The notes beneath the pieces are model-generated. The model did no database searches. It had not been told where the DNA came from and saw nothing but the letters and a program-made list of their open reading frames with translations. From positions 26,456,501 through 26,520,500 of the forward strand of contig NC_080577.1 of NCBI RefSeq assembly GCF_029962835.1: a stretch of DNA of 64,000 nucleotides, read 5' to 3'. A program made the position numbers and the translations under genes. This stretch comes from Magnolia sinica (lineage: Eukaryota; Streptophyta; Magnoliopsida; Magnoliales; Magnoliaceae). The first letter of the stretch is position 1, and each line of letters starts with the position of its first letter. Below, one piece after another: positions 1-10,989 of this stretch.

Positions 1-1310
1 ACTGATCCCCTACAATCGCCTATATGCTAACTTGTCACGCATCACTCTCTTTATCTCCAACATGCATCCTACGTGGAAAATCCGTACCATGCAAATGGTA
101 GGCTCCATCATCTTAATCACCCATTTAAAAAATCAGCCTCATCTACAGATTAGATGGGCCACAAATGTATGTTGATTCAGACCGTCAGTTTTCCATTGAT
201 TAGAGTATTGTGGCCCACGTGATGAGCAGAGATACATACATCATCTATATGCTGAAAAGAAAAAAGTGGACCTATCTATCAAATAGGGAGGGAGTAAATA
301 TCAACTCCCACTTGCCTTATGGAAAGATTGATGTGGGGCCCACCGTTCATTGCACGGATTTCCCATCAGTGCCTGTGGCGTTTCTTTAACCTTGCAGGCT
401 TTTTTCACGGCTACCCTCTGTGTAAGGATTCTTGGTGGGGACGTGCACGAGTGGGTGGATGCTGCCGTGAGATCTATCATTCATTTTCGTTTGTCACGTG
501 CACTTCACGTGCATTTTTCTTTAAATAAAAGAAGGTACAACCTACAGTACCATCTTTCCCGCCGACACTTCCCATCTATAGAAAATCCATACCATGAAAA
601 TGGTGGGCCCCACCACGGAGATCATTGATCACAAAAATCAGGCTGATATTCGCAGCAGGCCCACTGTTTTAATGGTACGGATGTTCTACGCGCTTTGCGC
701 GTGGGTGATGAGTTCTAGTCATGCATGTGAAGGAGATACGGCAGAGTTAAGCATCAATCAATCAAGACCGTCCATCTAGTTGAACCTATAACGGATGACG
801 TACCAGTAAAAAATCACACCACTTAGACATTCCTACCCACCACATTTCTTCAATTTCCCTGGACCGTTAACCGTTTCGTTTTCTACCGCGCCTTTGAAGA
901 ACACGGGTCAGATGGCTTGGATCATTCAATCTATAGTCATTTCAAATTTGCACAGTCCACATTGTGGAAACTAGATGGACGGTCTAGATTTATACATATA
1001 GGATATGATTTTATGCGTGCTCCCCCCACAATTTCAGTGATCCAAACCGTTGATATGATGGGCCCCACTATACATACTCCATGTACCAAAATCACCCACG
1101 TGGGAAAAACATAACCCTTCAATTGGTGACCGGCAAGAAAATGCACCAATCTAACTGATCACATTCAACCAAAAAAAAAAAAAAAAAAGCAATGGGGAAT
1201 CGGCAGTGGGGTCCACAACATGAATGGTTCAGATAACTCAACGAGGTGGGGCCCACTTGTAACAAAAGAAAAATGTTATTAAATTTCTTTTAATTATTTA
1301 AACAAAATCT
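1..1310. other. Gene-free 3' flank of the RING E3 gene
   Basis: No credible coding region is visible. The stretch holds several GTGGGGCCCAC-like palindromes (near 331, 602, 1057 and 1246) set in short GATGGACGGT-type text that recurs across the window, so it is probably old dispersed-repeat debris. An A-run lies at about 1172-1188. The AT-rich stretch at about 1270-1310 lies just downstream of the E3 stop codon on the minus strand and is the likely 3' UTR and poly(A) region. Confidence 0.5.
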
Positions 1311-4300
1311 TCAACACATGTGAACTTTTATGCTGGCGCTCTTCGGTAACATGCACATGGGACACGACTCGAACCTCGGATCGCATTCACTGCACAAGCA
1401 CAGATGCCGACACGGGAGGGCAAGAACGGAAATTTCATTCTTCCCACACCCCTGGCAGTTGCGACTGATGGCCTTCTGTCCGTCGCAGCATGACGTGGAA
1501 TCATCCACCTCGCCGTTATCGCCTTCACCTTCTCTCGTTTGCACGAGTTCCAGATCCCGACGTAGCAGCGTCACCGTCGCCTCGTTCGTCTGCGCCACGG
1601 TTTTCCAAATCTGCCCTTCCAGTAGTAGGGATTTTACCTTCTCTTCCAGTGCTGTGTTTCTTCTGCTCATTTTGTCAATCTCTTCGTCTTTGCCTTTCAG
1701 GATCCTCTGCATTCCTTCCTCCACCACCTGGAACACGTTACTCCAGTAATTCCTTCTCTTCTGTTCCAATTCTACCCTTATTTTCTCCATCTGCACCGAC
1801 AACAGAGTTATTAGAGCTAGGAATGAGCTTCAAGGGTATTATGGTCACCGTAAAATTTTTAGTTTGTTTTGTTCGTTTCAAGGGTATTTAAGGAATTAAG
1901 AAATGACTGTGCATATTGACTAAAATGCCTTGAATTAATAATTATAGTGGTTTATTACTTTTTTGAATAAATTATGTTAGGCGAGCATCATTTAAAAGAT
2001 GGTGGTGCCTCTATAACAGTACACATGTCATGGCTGTAATGAAATCGAAACCGTTCAAATCACTGACCCAACCGTGTATAGAGGATACCCAAAAATTAAG
2101 CTGAGAAGATAGTAATAACCGTCTGATTTTTCCATTCGAATTTCGAATGGTTAAAATATCCATCATATGGATGGTTAGGATTTCTTGATGAGCGTCGTTT
2201 TCGAGATATGCTCCATCAAAAATCTGACTCACAATTTGGATGGTCTGGATAACTTTACGTCATTTCCACATGAGAGGAGAAAGAGTCACCACCATTCTTT
2301 AAACGGTGGTAACCTAACACAGCTACCCACCACCAATTCCCATCTCATTTACGTTTGATACCATCACAGGTCACTAAAATACGCCGTATGCGAAGAGCGT
2401 ACGACGCACGTAGCGTGGGACCCGCCCACATCATCTCTTGAGAAGCTAACTTTCGGCTTAGAAGTTTCAACTTTACGCGGGAGTGGAAAAGGACGGTGTG
2501 CATATCACGCACCCAGCGTGAGTTAGATTACCTCCCACAAGTACTCGATGATATCGGCCGATTCAAATGTTACCCGACTCTCCTTTTACTGGATACCGGT
2601 ATTTCAGGTTTCCAACTTGCCGAAAGACTAATTTGTGCGTTTCCCACCATTTCTTAATTTCTAGTGAGTCGTCCATCATGGACCTGACCGACGCATACGT
2701 ACCGTCCGAATTGTGGTCCTCTCGTATATTGAAGTGATAGTGATAGATGACTATTTTATGGCCGTCAAATGGACCTTAAACGGAAAAACGACAATGGAAC
2801 CTGTTCCCTGAAATTTGAGCTGACATAGGATGGGGATTAGGTGCTGGACCATCTCTGACAGAGTACAGCCCCACCGTCCCTCTCACTACACTACTTTTGA
2901 TGGTGGTGAGGGCCTCAGCTACCTAATCGTATCCGTCAACGTAATGCACGTGATATGTACATTTGCTTACCACTACTTATTATGGAAATGTTTTTAATAA
3001 GCTTCCTCTTTATTATATCTTTGGTTCTATTTCTCACAGCCACTCTAAATGATAGGCTTAGGTGGGCCTTACCCTAATATTTATATAAAATACACATCAA
3101 CCACCATGTGTTTGGCCCCGTCAATGTCTGGCATAATGCTCATCTTTCAAATTGTTTTCCTTAGTGTGGTCCACTTGAATCATGGATGGGCTGATCCATA
3201 GCTCAAGTGGTAGACTGAGTTATAGCTCAAGTGGTAGACTGAGTAAAAGATACCTCGGTTCAACACAGAGGTCTTGGTCTCGATCCCTAGTGGGGGTGGC
3301 TAACAGTGAAGTATGAACTAATACTGGGTGTACTAACAAGCTAATAAAAAATAATAATAATAATAATAAAATAAAAATAAAAATAGATGGGCTACTTTTT
3401 AAGTCAGAAGTCTAAATTTTGTGAGACCTGTAAAATTTAAGGGTGGTTTAGATATGGCTCAACTTTTTTTTTTTTTTTTTCATAGGTTGTTAGTACACCC
3501 ACTAGCCGCCCCCACCAGGGAATCGATGCCAATACCTCGGTGTTGAAACAAGGTATCTTTCACTCAGTCTACCATTTGAGCTATGGATCTGGGTGTTGAT
3601 ATGGCTCACCTGAATTGCAAGTCAGCCTTTTTTTTTTTGGCTTGTGAGTATCACATATGATTACACATCCATCTAATGGTTGAAGTAGATATCATATACA
3701 CATCATCATAAGCCCCACAAATAATCCAAAAGTGGATCCTAAGAAATTCCTTTTTTAAATACATGTTCTTTTATTAATAGTGGTGGCCCTTTAGATTTGT
3801 TAAGAGCCTACTTTGACGTGTATGTGAAATACACTCCAACTACTGATGTGTACTCCCACAGGCCAAAAATTAGCCTAACCTGTGCTTTAAGTGGGCCAAA
3901 GGAAACAATTGGTGGAGAGACATCCTTCCTTGACATTTACACAGCCTACCATGATGATTATACGAAAGCTACTCCAATTATTAGATGCCATGCCAAACTT
4001 AAGCATGGGGCCAAAAAATCAGGCCCATCCTCAATTTAGGTGGGTCACCATAAAAGACACAATTTGGAAAGTGAGTGTTATCCTGTATGTTATTTCCGAT
4101 TGTGTGTTGATGGATGAATCTAAGCTTTGGGCTATGGGCCTACTAGGGAGTCATGCACTTGGTGGTTAAGGTGGATTTCACGTAAAAATCATGGTGTGGA
4201 CCACTTGAGAAACCGGCCCCTTTTCTCACATGGCCACCAAAGCCACCATTAAAAAAGCTAAAGGATAATTACTTATATTATTGAGATAGCATATTGGAAA

Positions 4301-5367
4301 CTGTTTTGAAAAAAGTTACTGGAATGTAAATTCTATATAAATTATGTAGTTGTTTGTAAATTTCTCGAGAGAAAAAAACCGTCCCTGCCCAATCTCGTTA
4401 AATGCATAGCAGCCATAACAGCAACAATGAGGAACATACGGGTATGTCATCGTGCCAACATGCCCATATGAGTTTGTCATCTGAACCCTCCAAAAAATGA
4501 GCCCATCCCCTCATCAGGTGGGCCAACCATATCAGAAAAATAGACAAATGAATGGTATGATAGGTACACAGTCACCCACCTATGATTTCAACTGCTGGCC
4601 CACCTTTTTGACGGTTCAGATCTCATTGGCATGTATTCACAACAACAACAACAACAACAACAACAATGATAGATGGAAGTAAAGCATGAGATGAGAAATT
4701 GACCTGCATGAGTACAAAGAGGTCTAGCTCATGTTGTTCTCTCTGCATTCTAATGGAAAGACCACCACTCAAAGAAGAAGAACATCCATTATTTTCATTC
4801 ATTTCATCTGTTGATAAACGTAGGCCCGTACTCGTCTTTGCCTTAATCCCACTGCTTAAACCCAAATCTTCTTCTCTCCCTCTTTTTCTTGATATTGGAT
4901 TTTCAGCCATATTTCCTCCTGCTACTTTGTTATACATCATACCTTCAAAAAATCAACAAAAAAGAAAGTAAAGTGAGTGCAACATGGAGATCATGATATA
5001 AATAAAATAAAAAGAAAACCAAATTCCCATAATGAGTATTTAATACTAATTTCCAAAATTTTTAAAACAAATATGGAATGTATAATGATATTTTGTTACT
5101 TATCATTTCTAAAGAATTACAAAGAAAAAGGAAAGAAATTAAATACCATCTTTCACATATACAATAACTATCACAACGAATATTGAATTGTTTAGAGACA
5201 TGGGTTCAATCCCAAATACCAAAAAAAAAAAAAAAAAGTCCTACATGCAAGATATAGTGTAGAATGTAATTTTTCTAGTGAGTCTTTTTTCCCCTTTTTC
5301 CTGAGCTTTTGTTGCATGCATGCTATTAAGGTATAATAGGAATTTTCATTTGGGTAAATAAGCACTT

Positions 5368-5420
<53 letters not shown>

Positions 5421-5577
5421 CTGGGTCGTAAATGGGAGAGAGATTTGTGTAGAAGTTGTGTTCCATTTGCAAAGATTCACAGAAAGGAAAACCGTAGTTC
5501 GGGTTCGACGGCGAACTGCTGGCGATTTGTGCCATTAACTGACTACTCTGAGAAGGTGGTTGTGGGTGCAAGAACAT
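1311..5577 (-). CDS. BOI-related RING-finger E3 ubiquitin ligase, three exons, complete
   Basis: The model joins exons 5421-5577, 4704-4942 and 1311-1790 on the minus strand (introns 478 and 2913 bp, both GT-AG). The frame stays open through both junctions (phase 1, then phase 0), giving 291 aa. Residues 71-76 (RKRGRE) form a basic, nuclear-signal-like patch. From about residue 133 a charged coiled coil begins (MEKIRVELEQKRR). It is followed by the family's WRD-like segment, here W194-K-T followed by AQTNEA. The C-terminal RING (residues 244-278) has C244, C247, C259, H261, C265, C268, C275 and C278, with the typical LPCRHLCLC and CPMC motifs. This is the architecture of BOI/BRG proteins (S-RNase-binding-protein type), which ubiquitinate targets in defence, cell-death and gibberellin signalling. 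Length fits the family (about 250-350 aa). The start is the first ATG in the exon-1 frame. Least certain is the exon-2 acceptor, because N-termini vary in this family. Confidence 0.87.
1977..2318. mobile_element. MITE-like element with imperfect terminal inverted repeats
   Basis: The left end (TTAGGCGAGCATCATTTAAA) and the reverse complement of the right end (TTAGGTTACCACCGTTTAAA) match imperfectly. The similarity continues to TGGTGGTG on both sides, giving inverted repeats of about 35 bp around a non-coding core of about 340 bp. Related CACCACCATT ends occur near 19322, 55754 and 55845. It lies in intron 2 of the E3 gene. TTA/TAA at the edges could reflect a PIF/Harbinger-type target, but this is not certain. 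Confidence 0.5.
3192..3385 (+). mobile_element. tRNA-derived SINE, plus orientation
   Basis: A tRNA-like head has box A (TAGCTCAAGTGGTAGACT) and box B (GGTCTCGATCC), followed by a TGTACTAACAAGCTAA tail and an AAT-rich end. Box A and its surroundings are duplicated in tandem (about 3199 and 3223). The element is in intron 2 of the E3 gene. The duplication and the SINE-type tail argue against a functional tRNA gene. Confidence 0.75.
3464..3591 (-). mobile_element. tRNA-derived SINE, minus orientation
   Basis: A reversed copy of the family at 3192-3385: a poly-T start, TTGTTAGTACACCCACTAG, box B complement and box A complement (ACCATTTGAGCTATGGATC). The two SINEs face each other about 80 bp apart. 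Confidence 0.75.
4640..4666. repeat. (AAC)n microsatellite
   Basis: About nine AAC units inside intron 2 of the E3 gene, 38 bp from the exon 2 donor. The protein-like reading across it is only repeat translation. Confidence 0.85.
5371..5420. repeat. (GA)n microsatellite abutting the exon 1 donor
   Basis: About 24 GA units. On the gene strand, intron 1 starts with the GT donor at 5420-5419 and runs directly into this (TC)n tract, so repeat-length changes would act next to a splice site. Confidence 0.9.
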
Positions 5578-5621
5578 GGAGATTTGTGTGAAGAAAATTC
5601 TGAAGAAGAAGAAGAAGAAAT

Positions 5622-5624
<3 letters not shown>

Positions 5625-5672
<48 letters not shown>
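5625..5672. repeat. (GA)n microsatellite in the E3 gene 5' leader region
   Basis: About 24 GA units ending some 50 bp upstream of the predicted start codon at 5577. On the gene strand it reads as a pyrimidine-rich (CT)n leader or promoter element. GAGA tracts of this kind are bound by plant BPC proteins, which is known for the motif class but only inferred here. Confidence 0.85.
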
Positions 5673-5675
<3 letters not shown>

Positions 5676-5740
5676 GTGGGATTGGTTGGTAGTTGAAAGT
5701 ATGAGGGTGGGTGTTTTAGAAGGGGTGAGAGGTCAGGCAC

Positions 5741-6923
5741 TTATCGTGCGCCATGAATTTCGTGGCGCCGTCGGTGATACCGTTCAACACCTTCCCATAA
5801 AAACGCTTCTCCTTGCAAATGGGCCTCTTTCTATCACATGATCCCATTATATTTCAAAACTTTCTTCATTGCTCTCTCTCCCCACTATAACTTATATGCT
5901 CTTACTTGCATTTGGACATTTACACTCTCCAATCCACCGATCCACACTGTTCATTACGTCCATCGTACATTTCTTCGGCTACCATTCAGTCATGCCACCA
6001 ATCCCACTACTATTAACTATTTGATCCATGGACTTTAATATGGACGGTTGAGATTGTTTATACAAAAATAGATCCTATCAGCAATTTTGTCCACTTATTT
6101 GTTACTGAACATCATGGATTTCTTATTATTTTAAAGAATCACTTTCATTAGGCATTCTTAGCCATCCATCTATGGTCTGGAAAAATTGAATTGGATCATC
6201 CCATCTGTGCGATTTTGCATTCTGGACCTAATGGACGGTTCAGATTGATCGATCAGTCCCTGTCCAGATGAGCAATGCAACGACGAGTACTACTACTTTA
6301 AATTCATTTATCAATATAAATTATCATTTCTTGTAAGCTTTTTGGGTACGAAATTCAGTTAAGTGGTCCACTCACTGCACCGTTGAAATCAATGGACAGC
6401 CGATGATCTGACTCAGTGTACATTATCATCATACTTGATGAACGGACGAGCGTAATCTTCGTAGAAGTTAATCTTCACGGCCTGACCCGTCTTTTGTACG
6501 GCTCTGATGTCCTGCAGACATGACATCTCAGCAGTGACAGTGCTTAAATTGTTTGTACGTTCGTATACATTGGTGTCTGGATGTGATTATTTCAAACGGT
6601 GAAAATGTAAATAGAAAGGAGTAAGTCTCAAGTAAAAATAGTAAGGCAGCGTGCTGTGCACATGGCAGGTTGACTTATCAATCTCGTCCATTCATGTAAT
6701 GGCCCTGACAAGCCCACCGGACAATCCTATCCATCAGCTTCTTTTATATATATATATATATATAATAAGCATAGGATCATACAAAGGATATTGAAAAGGC
6801 TATTTATGGCACACGTGTTTGACATCTGTGTCATTTATCAGGTGGGGCCAATGGGAGCATGTTCTGGCCCAGAGATCGGGTCGATCCCAATCGGGTGGGC
6901 CACAAGTGTACGTTGAATGCAGA
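5741..6923. other. Gene-free upstream flank of the RING E3 gene
   Basis: This contains the presumed E3 promoter (about 5741-5900). A weak ATATAAT-like string near 5846-5855 on the gene strand is the only candidate core element. From about 6030 to 6280 it resembles 38130-38440 (shared phrases around ATGGACGGTTCAGAT and TAAAGAATCA), so it is an old dispersed repeat. A short (TA)n lies at 6745-6764. No genes seen. Confidence 0.45.
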
Positions 6924-7429
6924 GGACGCGGGTTTCCTGCGGCTGGGATGCTAGGTGGGGCCCACCCTGATGTTTGGGAGAAATCCACTCCGTCCATCGT
7001 TTCTACTATATCATTTTAGAACATGGGACAAAAAATATGAGGATCTAAAGCTCAAGTGAGCCATACGATTGGAAAATTTGGGGAAATAGTTTCTTACCAT
7101 TAAAACTTTTCTACGATCTACCGTGATGTTTATATTCCATCCAAACCGTTTATAAGATCATTCACACTGAGATGAAGTGAAATCACAAAAAAAAAAAAAA
7201 AAAAACCTGTTACGAAGTTTTTGTGTCCGCATGAATGTTTCAACAATGGTAGCTAAATCCCCACTGTTTCCTCTCGTGTGGCACACTCGAGTTTTGGATT
7301 CACCTCATTTTTTGATCTCATCTCTTAAAATGATCTCGGAAAAGTGGATGGACGGGGTGGATTTCTCCAAAACATCACAATGGGGCCCCACCTAGCATCC
7401 AGCGCAGGAACTTCGGAAACCCGCGTCCC
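6924..7429. mobile_element. Long-TIR MITE-like element (GGACGCGGGTTTCC ends)
   Basis: The left end GGACGCGGGTTTCCTGCGGC is matched in inverted orientation by the right end GGAAACCCGCGTCC. The inverted similarity runs inward through GCTAGGTGGGGCCCAC and a GAAATCCAC..CCGTCCATC block. The 506-bp core is non-coding. The nine bases flanking each end (GAATGCAGA and CAAGTCAGA) match at 6 of 9 positions, which would fit a decayed Mutator-type 9-bp duplication, but weakly. Confidence 0.6.
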
Positions 7430-8107
7430 AAGTCAGACCATCAGCCAGCGTCTTGAGCCATCCATGACTTCCTATATTAGTGGCCCACCTGATTAATGAA
7501 TCAGCCTATCGTTTTTGTTGTCACAGTCATCTTCTCGGGACCAACTCACGCACGGCTAAGATGTTCCACACGCTTGCCAGAATGGCACATGTGTAAATAC
7601 ATAATCTGGACATTTTAGCTGCCGATTCAATGACATAAATACCCTTGCATTTCTTTAAAGTAAAGTATAGAAATCAAGCTATCATATTCCTGCATGGATT
7701 TTTATTTTATCTTTGGGTATATTTCTGTTACCATTTAATGTCACACGAATCGCACCGATTTGGTTCGTTCCCTTTTGTGTCAATTTAAAGAAAAGCAGTG
7801 AAGGTGCATGAAATATGCATTTGTTACAACCATACTAGTTTATTCTCTTTATCATACAAAGAAACGCATAAATAAAGAGAGTATGGTGGAGATATAAGTA
7901 TTTTAAGGATGCATTTGGGGTTGATGGGGGAGTGACAGAGCTTCTCACAAAAGCCTTTTATTTTTTTTATTTTTTTTAAGTGTACTAATGTTGATGGACC
8001 ACGTAATGTGTTACGTGTAAACAACATCCTGGTCGTTGAAGACATTGACCCCACCTCGAAGATTACTGAGCATGCATGGAATGGGAAGTTATGTGATCTG
8101 AAGCTAT

Positions 8108-8487
8108 GTGGGGTCCAAAGATATTCTTTTGAGAAATCCATTCCGTCCATCAGTTTTGTAAGCTCTTATTAGGACAGGAGGACAAAAATCAAGGAAACCC
8201 AAAACTCAGGTTGGCCACACGACAGGAAATGGAGAGAATGGAAACGTTTAACTTTGAAACCTTCATGGAGCCAACCAGGATATTTATATGCCATCCAAAC
8301 GGTTCATAAGATTATTAACATTTTTGTGTCCCCCATAAAGTTTCCAATGGTTGACATTCAATCCCTACTCTTTCGTGTGGACCACACGTGAGTTTTGGAT
8401 CTACCTGATTTAAGTACTCTTATCTTGTTTTGACCTTTAAAAACTGATGAACGGAGGATTTCTCACGGGAACCTCTGTAGACCCCAC
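8108..8487. mobile_element. Palindromic dispersed element, same family as 6924-7429
   Basis: Ends are GTGGGGTCC and its inverted match GACCCCAC. Next to them are inverted GAGAAATCCATTCCGTCCATC and GATGAACGGAGGATTTCTC blocks. The centre carries the family signature CCATCCAAACGGTTCATAAG. Non-coding. Confidence 0.6.
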
Positions 8488-10431
8488 AAATCTTTTGACC
8501 ACAAGAACCTCCCCCATCCCTGGAATCAACCCAAAACGTTCATCCTATCTGTTAAACGTGTGGACAACCAATAGATTGACTCAACGCACACGTGTGGTCC
8601 ATCTGATGGATTGATCGGCCTGATTTTTCACACCCAATAATCCAAAAATGGGACGAACCTTATTAACGTCTAAGATGTCATGTACACATGACACGTGGAC
8701 CTGTACCCACTCCACTTACCCTAACTTTGTGGTCCATCTCAACATTCTCTTATCTTTATCTTTTGTATTTTTATTTTTTATTTTTAAATGATTCCCACAA
8801 AATCGTTTCCTTACTTTGACATGTGAGAGGCGAGTTGATAAAGCTAAGGAGCGTATCATAGTGGTTGGTTTGCATTTAGATGCCACCGCACCCACAAACC
8901 TTATTCATGACTTCCTTTCTTTCCTTCTCTTTTCCTCCTTTCTCTTGCTGTTGTTGCTATGGTTGTTGCACTTGATCCCAAGTGAGGGGCACACTCAATT
9001 CATTGTCCATTGCTTTAGTAGATGGTCACCCCACTTTCTATCATCTTCTTTCATTTATTATCCTTAACCTATTAAAGTGGCCCATCTTGTAGTCTGATGG
9101 ACTACTCAAATTTTAATTTGTGGTCAGCTCGATTGGCCATTCTTGTCGAAGATCGGAACTGTTCGAGACTTGGGCCACACCCTAAATAGTCTATATGTAA
9201 AGTATGAACTTCAACGAATGATCTTAGCCATTCGGTTATCAGTAGATCGACGGGTTACATTCAAGTTGAATTTTAGATGGTTGGTTCATCTTTACAAAAC
9301 ATTAGGATATTTAAAATGGTTGGTTCCTCTTTTCAAAACATAAGGACCATCCCTAGCCTATTCATGATGGGCCTTACTTCCTGAAGTGGGTTTTTTAAAT
9401 ACTGATCCACATGGTCCAGCTGGTTGTCTACCATTTTGATTTGGTAGTCCCCAAGACTACCTGCCTTTTTGCCTATTAAAAAAATGCCCTATCTCTATAT
9501 GCAGGAAAAAGAGAAATACCAAACTTGGTCCTTGGAGCTTTTGCTTTAAACTCAAAGCACTCAACTAGGTAAAGCATATATAGTTGGGGTTGGACAGTCA
9601 TGAGAGAGACAGGGAATCCCATGGCCCGCTCTCAGATTATACCTATAGAAAATAGACAAAACCACACATATTAAAAAAAATAAAATAAAAATAAATAAAT
9701 AAATAAAAATGAGAGAGCCTACTCAGTATTGGTACCAACTTCTTGTTGGGAGCCTAGTGGTCCATGTTTGACATCCAACCATTCAATGGGTTCGTCCTAC
9801 CGTGATGTGCACCTAAGCCAAAAAACCAAGACAAACTTATGACAAGTGGGCCACATCATAGACAACAATGTAAAACCACCCAAAAACCTCTAAATTCAAG
9901 TGGTGCAGTTCACGTTGTTGTATGCGCATTGAAGATGGATGCACCGAGAAATACGGCAATTTAAAATTTTCATGAACGAATTTACCTCAAACGCATAATC
10001 ATAATTATCTTCTTAGTTATGCTGTTACCAAAGAAAGCCCACCGAAGATGCTAGTACTCAGTCACAAAAGGGAGGAACATTATACACTGAGACTTTTAGA
10101 TTTGGTGGACTAAAATTACAGAGGGGAGAGATTTTTCCAAGTTAAGGGCTTGAGAGGAGAGAAAAGCTTCTGACCAAAGCCCTATACCTATTTTCACATT
10201 TAATTTAGATAATTATACTTAAAGATAAACTCTAATATCTCCTTTATTTCATACTAACATTATACAGTAAAGTGTGATCTGTCATTGGGTGTACTAACAA
10301 GCTAACAAAAACAAAAAAAAAAAATCAAAAACTCTAATATCTCCTTTATTACCATAGTAATAACATGTTCTGAATTATGCTTTCACCTAATAAAGAAATC
10401 TAATATATGTTATTCAGTCAACCTGAGCTAG
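8488..10431. other. Gene-free stretch left of the copia element
   Basis: AT-rich sequence with weak dispersed-repeat text. A short TGGTAGTCC..GGACTACC-like hairpin lies near 9440-9462, and AAAT-type simple repeats near 9672-9708. The only recognisable element is a SINE tail fragment at 10263-10324. No coding region. Confidence 0.4.
10263..10324 (+). mobile_element. SINE 3' fragment
   Basis: TGGGTGTACTAACAAGCTAA followed by an A-rich tail matches the 3' part of the SINE at 3192-3385. The tRNA-like head is missing. Confidence 0.5.
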
Positions 10432-10436
10432 TGTAA

Positions 10437-10963
10437 TGTTGCGCAGCACGCCAACAACGGAGTGAATTGAGATTCAATCTCCAGTCTCATCCACAAACGA
10501 TAAACAGAAAGAAATATAAAGTACAAAAAGAATCAAAGCATTCCAAACAAACCACGAGACAAGATATATGTGGAAAAACCCCCACAAGGGTAAAAAATCA
10601 CAGATGCAAACTTCCACTATGAAGAAAAATGAAGATTATAAGACAATATACTAACCTCTCCCTTTGCCCACACCTTAAAATTATTTCTCATACCCTAGAA
10701 AAGCCTTATGAACACCTATTTATAGTTTAGGTAACTTCCCTTTCGCACCCTTGTGAAAACCAATTCCAAAATTTGCAGTCCGCATCAAATCTGGAAACGA
10801 ATCTGCGTAACCTCGACCGGTCGAGCATGGGTCACGATCGGTTGAGCACCTCGGAACTCAAAAACTGATGTTCGCTGGACTTTGAGGTGAGCCAGTCCAC
10901 AACTGGTCGAGTGGGCCACTCGACCGGTCGAGCGACCCCTAGATGTGGCTCCACATCTCAACA
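10437..10963 (-). repeat. Copia 3' LTR (527 bp)
   Basis: The direct repeat partner is 14942-15531. It contains three intact or near-intact copies of the palindrome CTCGACCGGTCGAG. It is shorter than its partner because short blocks are missing, including one palindrome-containing segment. Confidence 0.93.
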
Positions 10964-10989
10964 ATCTCCCACTTGGAGACACATTGCCA

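Noticed and set aside
1330-1891. Plus-strand open frames opposite the E3 exon 3
   Set aside because: They are antisense shadows of a clear RING-coding exon.
3192-3300. tRNA gene candidate
   Set aside because: Boxes A and B are present, but box A is duplicated and the body has SINE tail features and a reversed sister copy, so it is a SINE.
5190-5240. Box B-like GGGTTCAATCCC with A-rich tail
   Set aside because: It is too short to support a SINE call; no box A was found at the right distance.
8816-9067. Small secreted-like leucine-rich open frame
   Set aside because: It has no start context, no family resemblance and lies in repeat-rich intergenic DNA.
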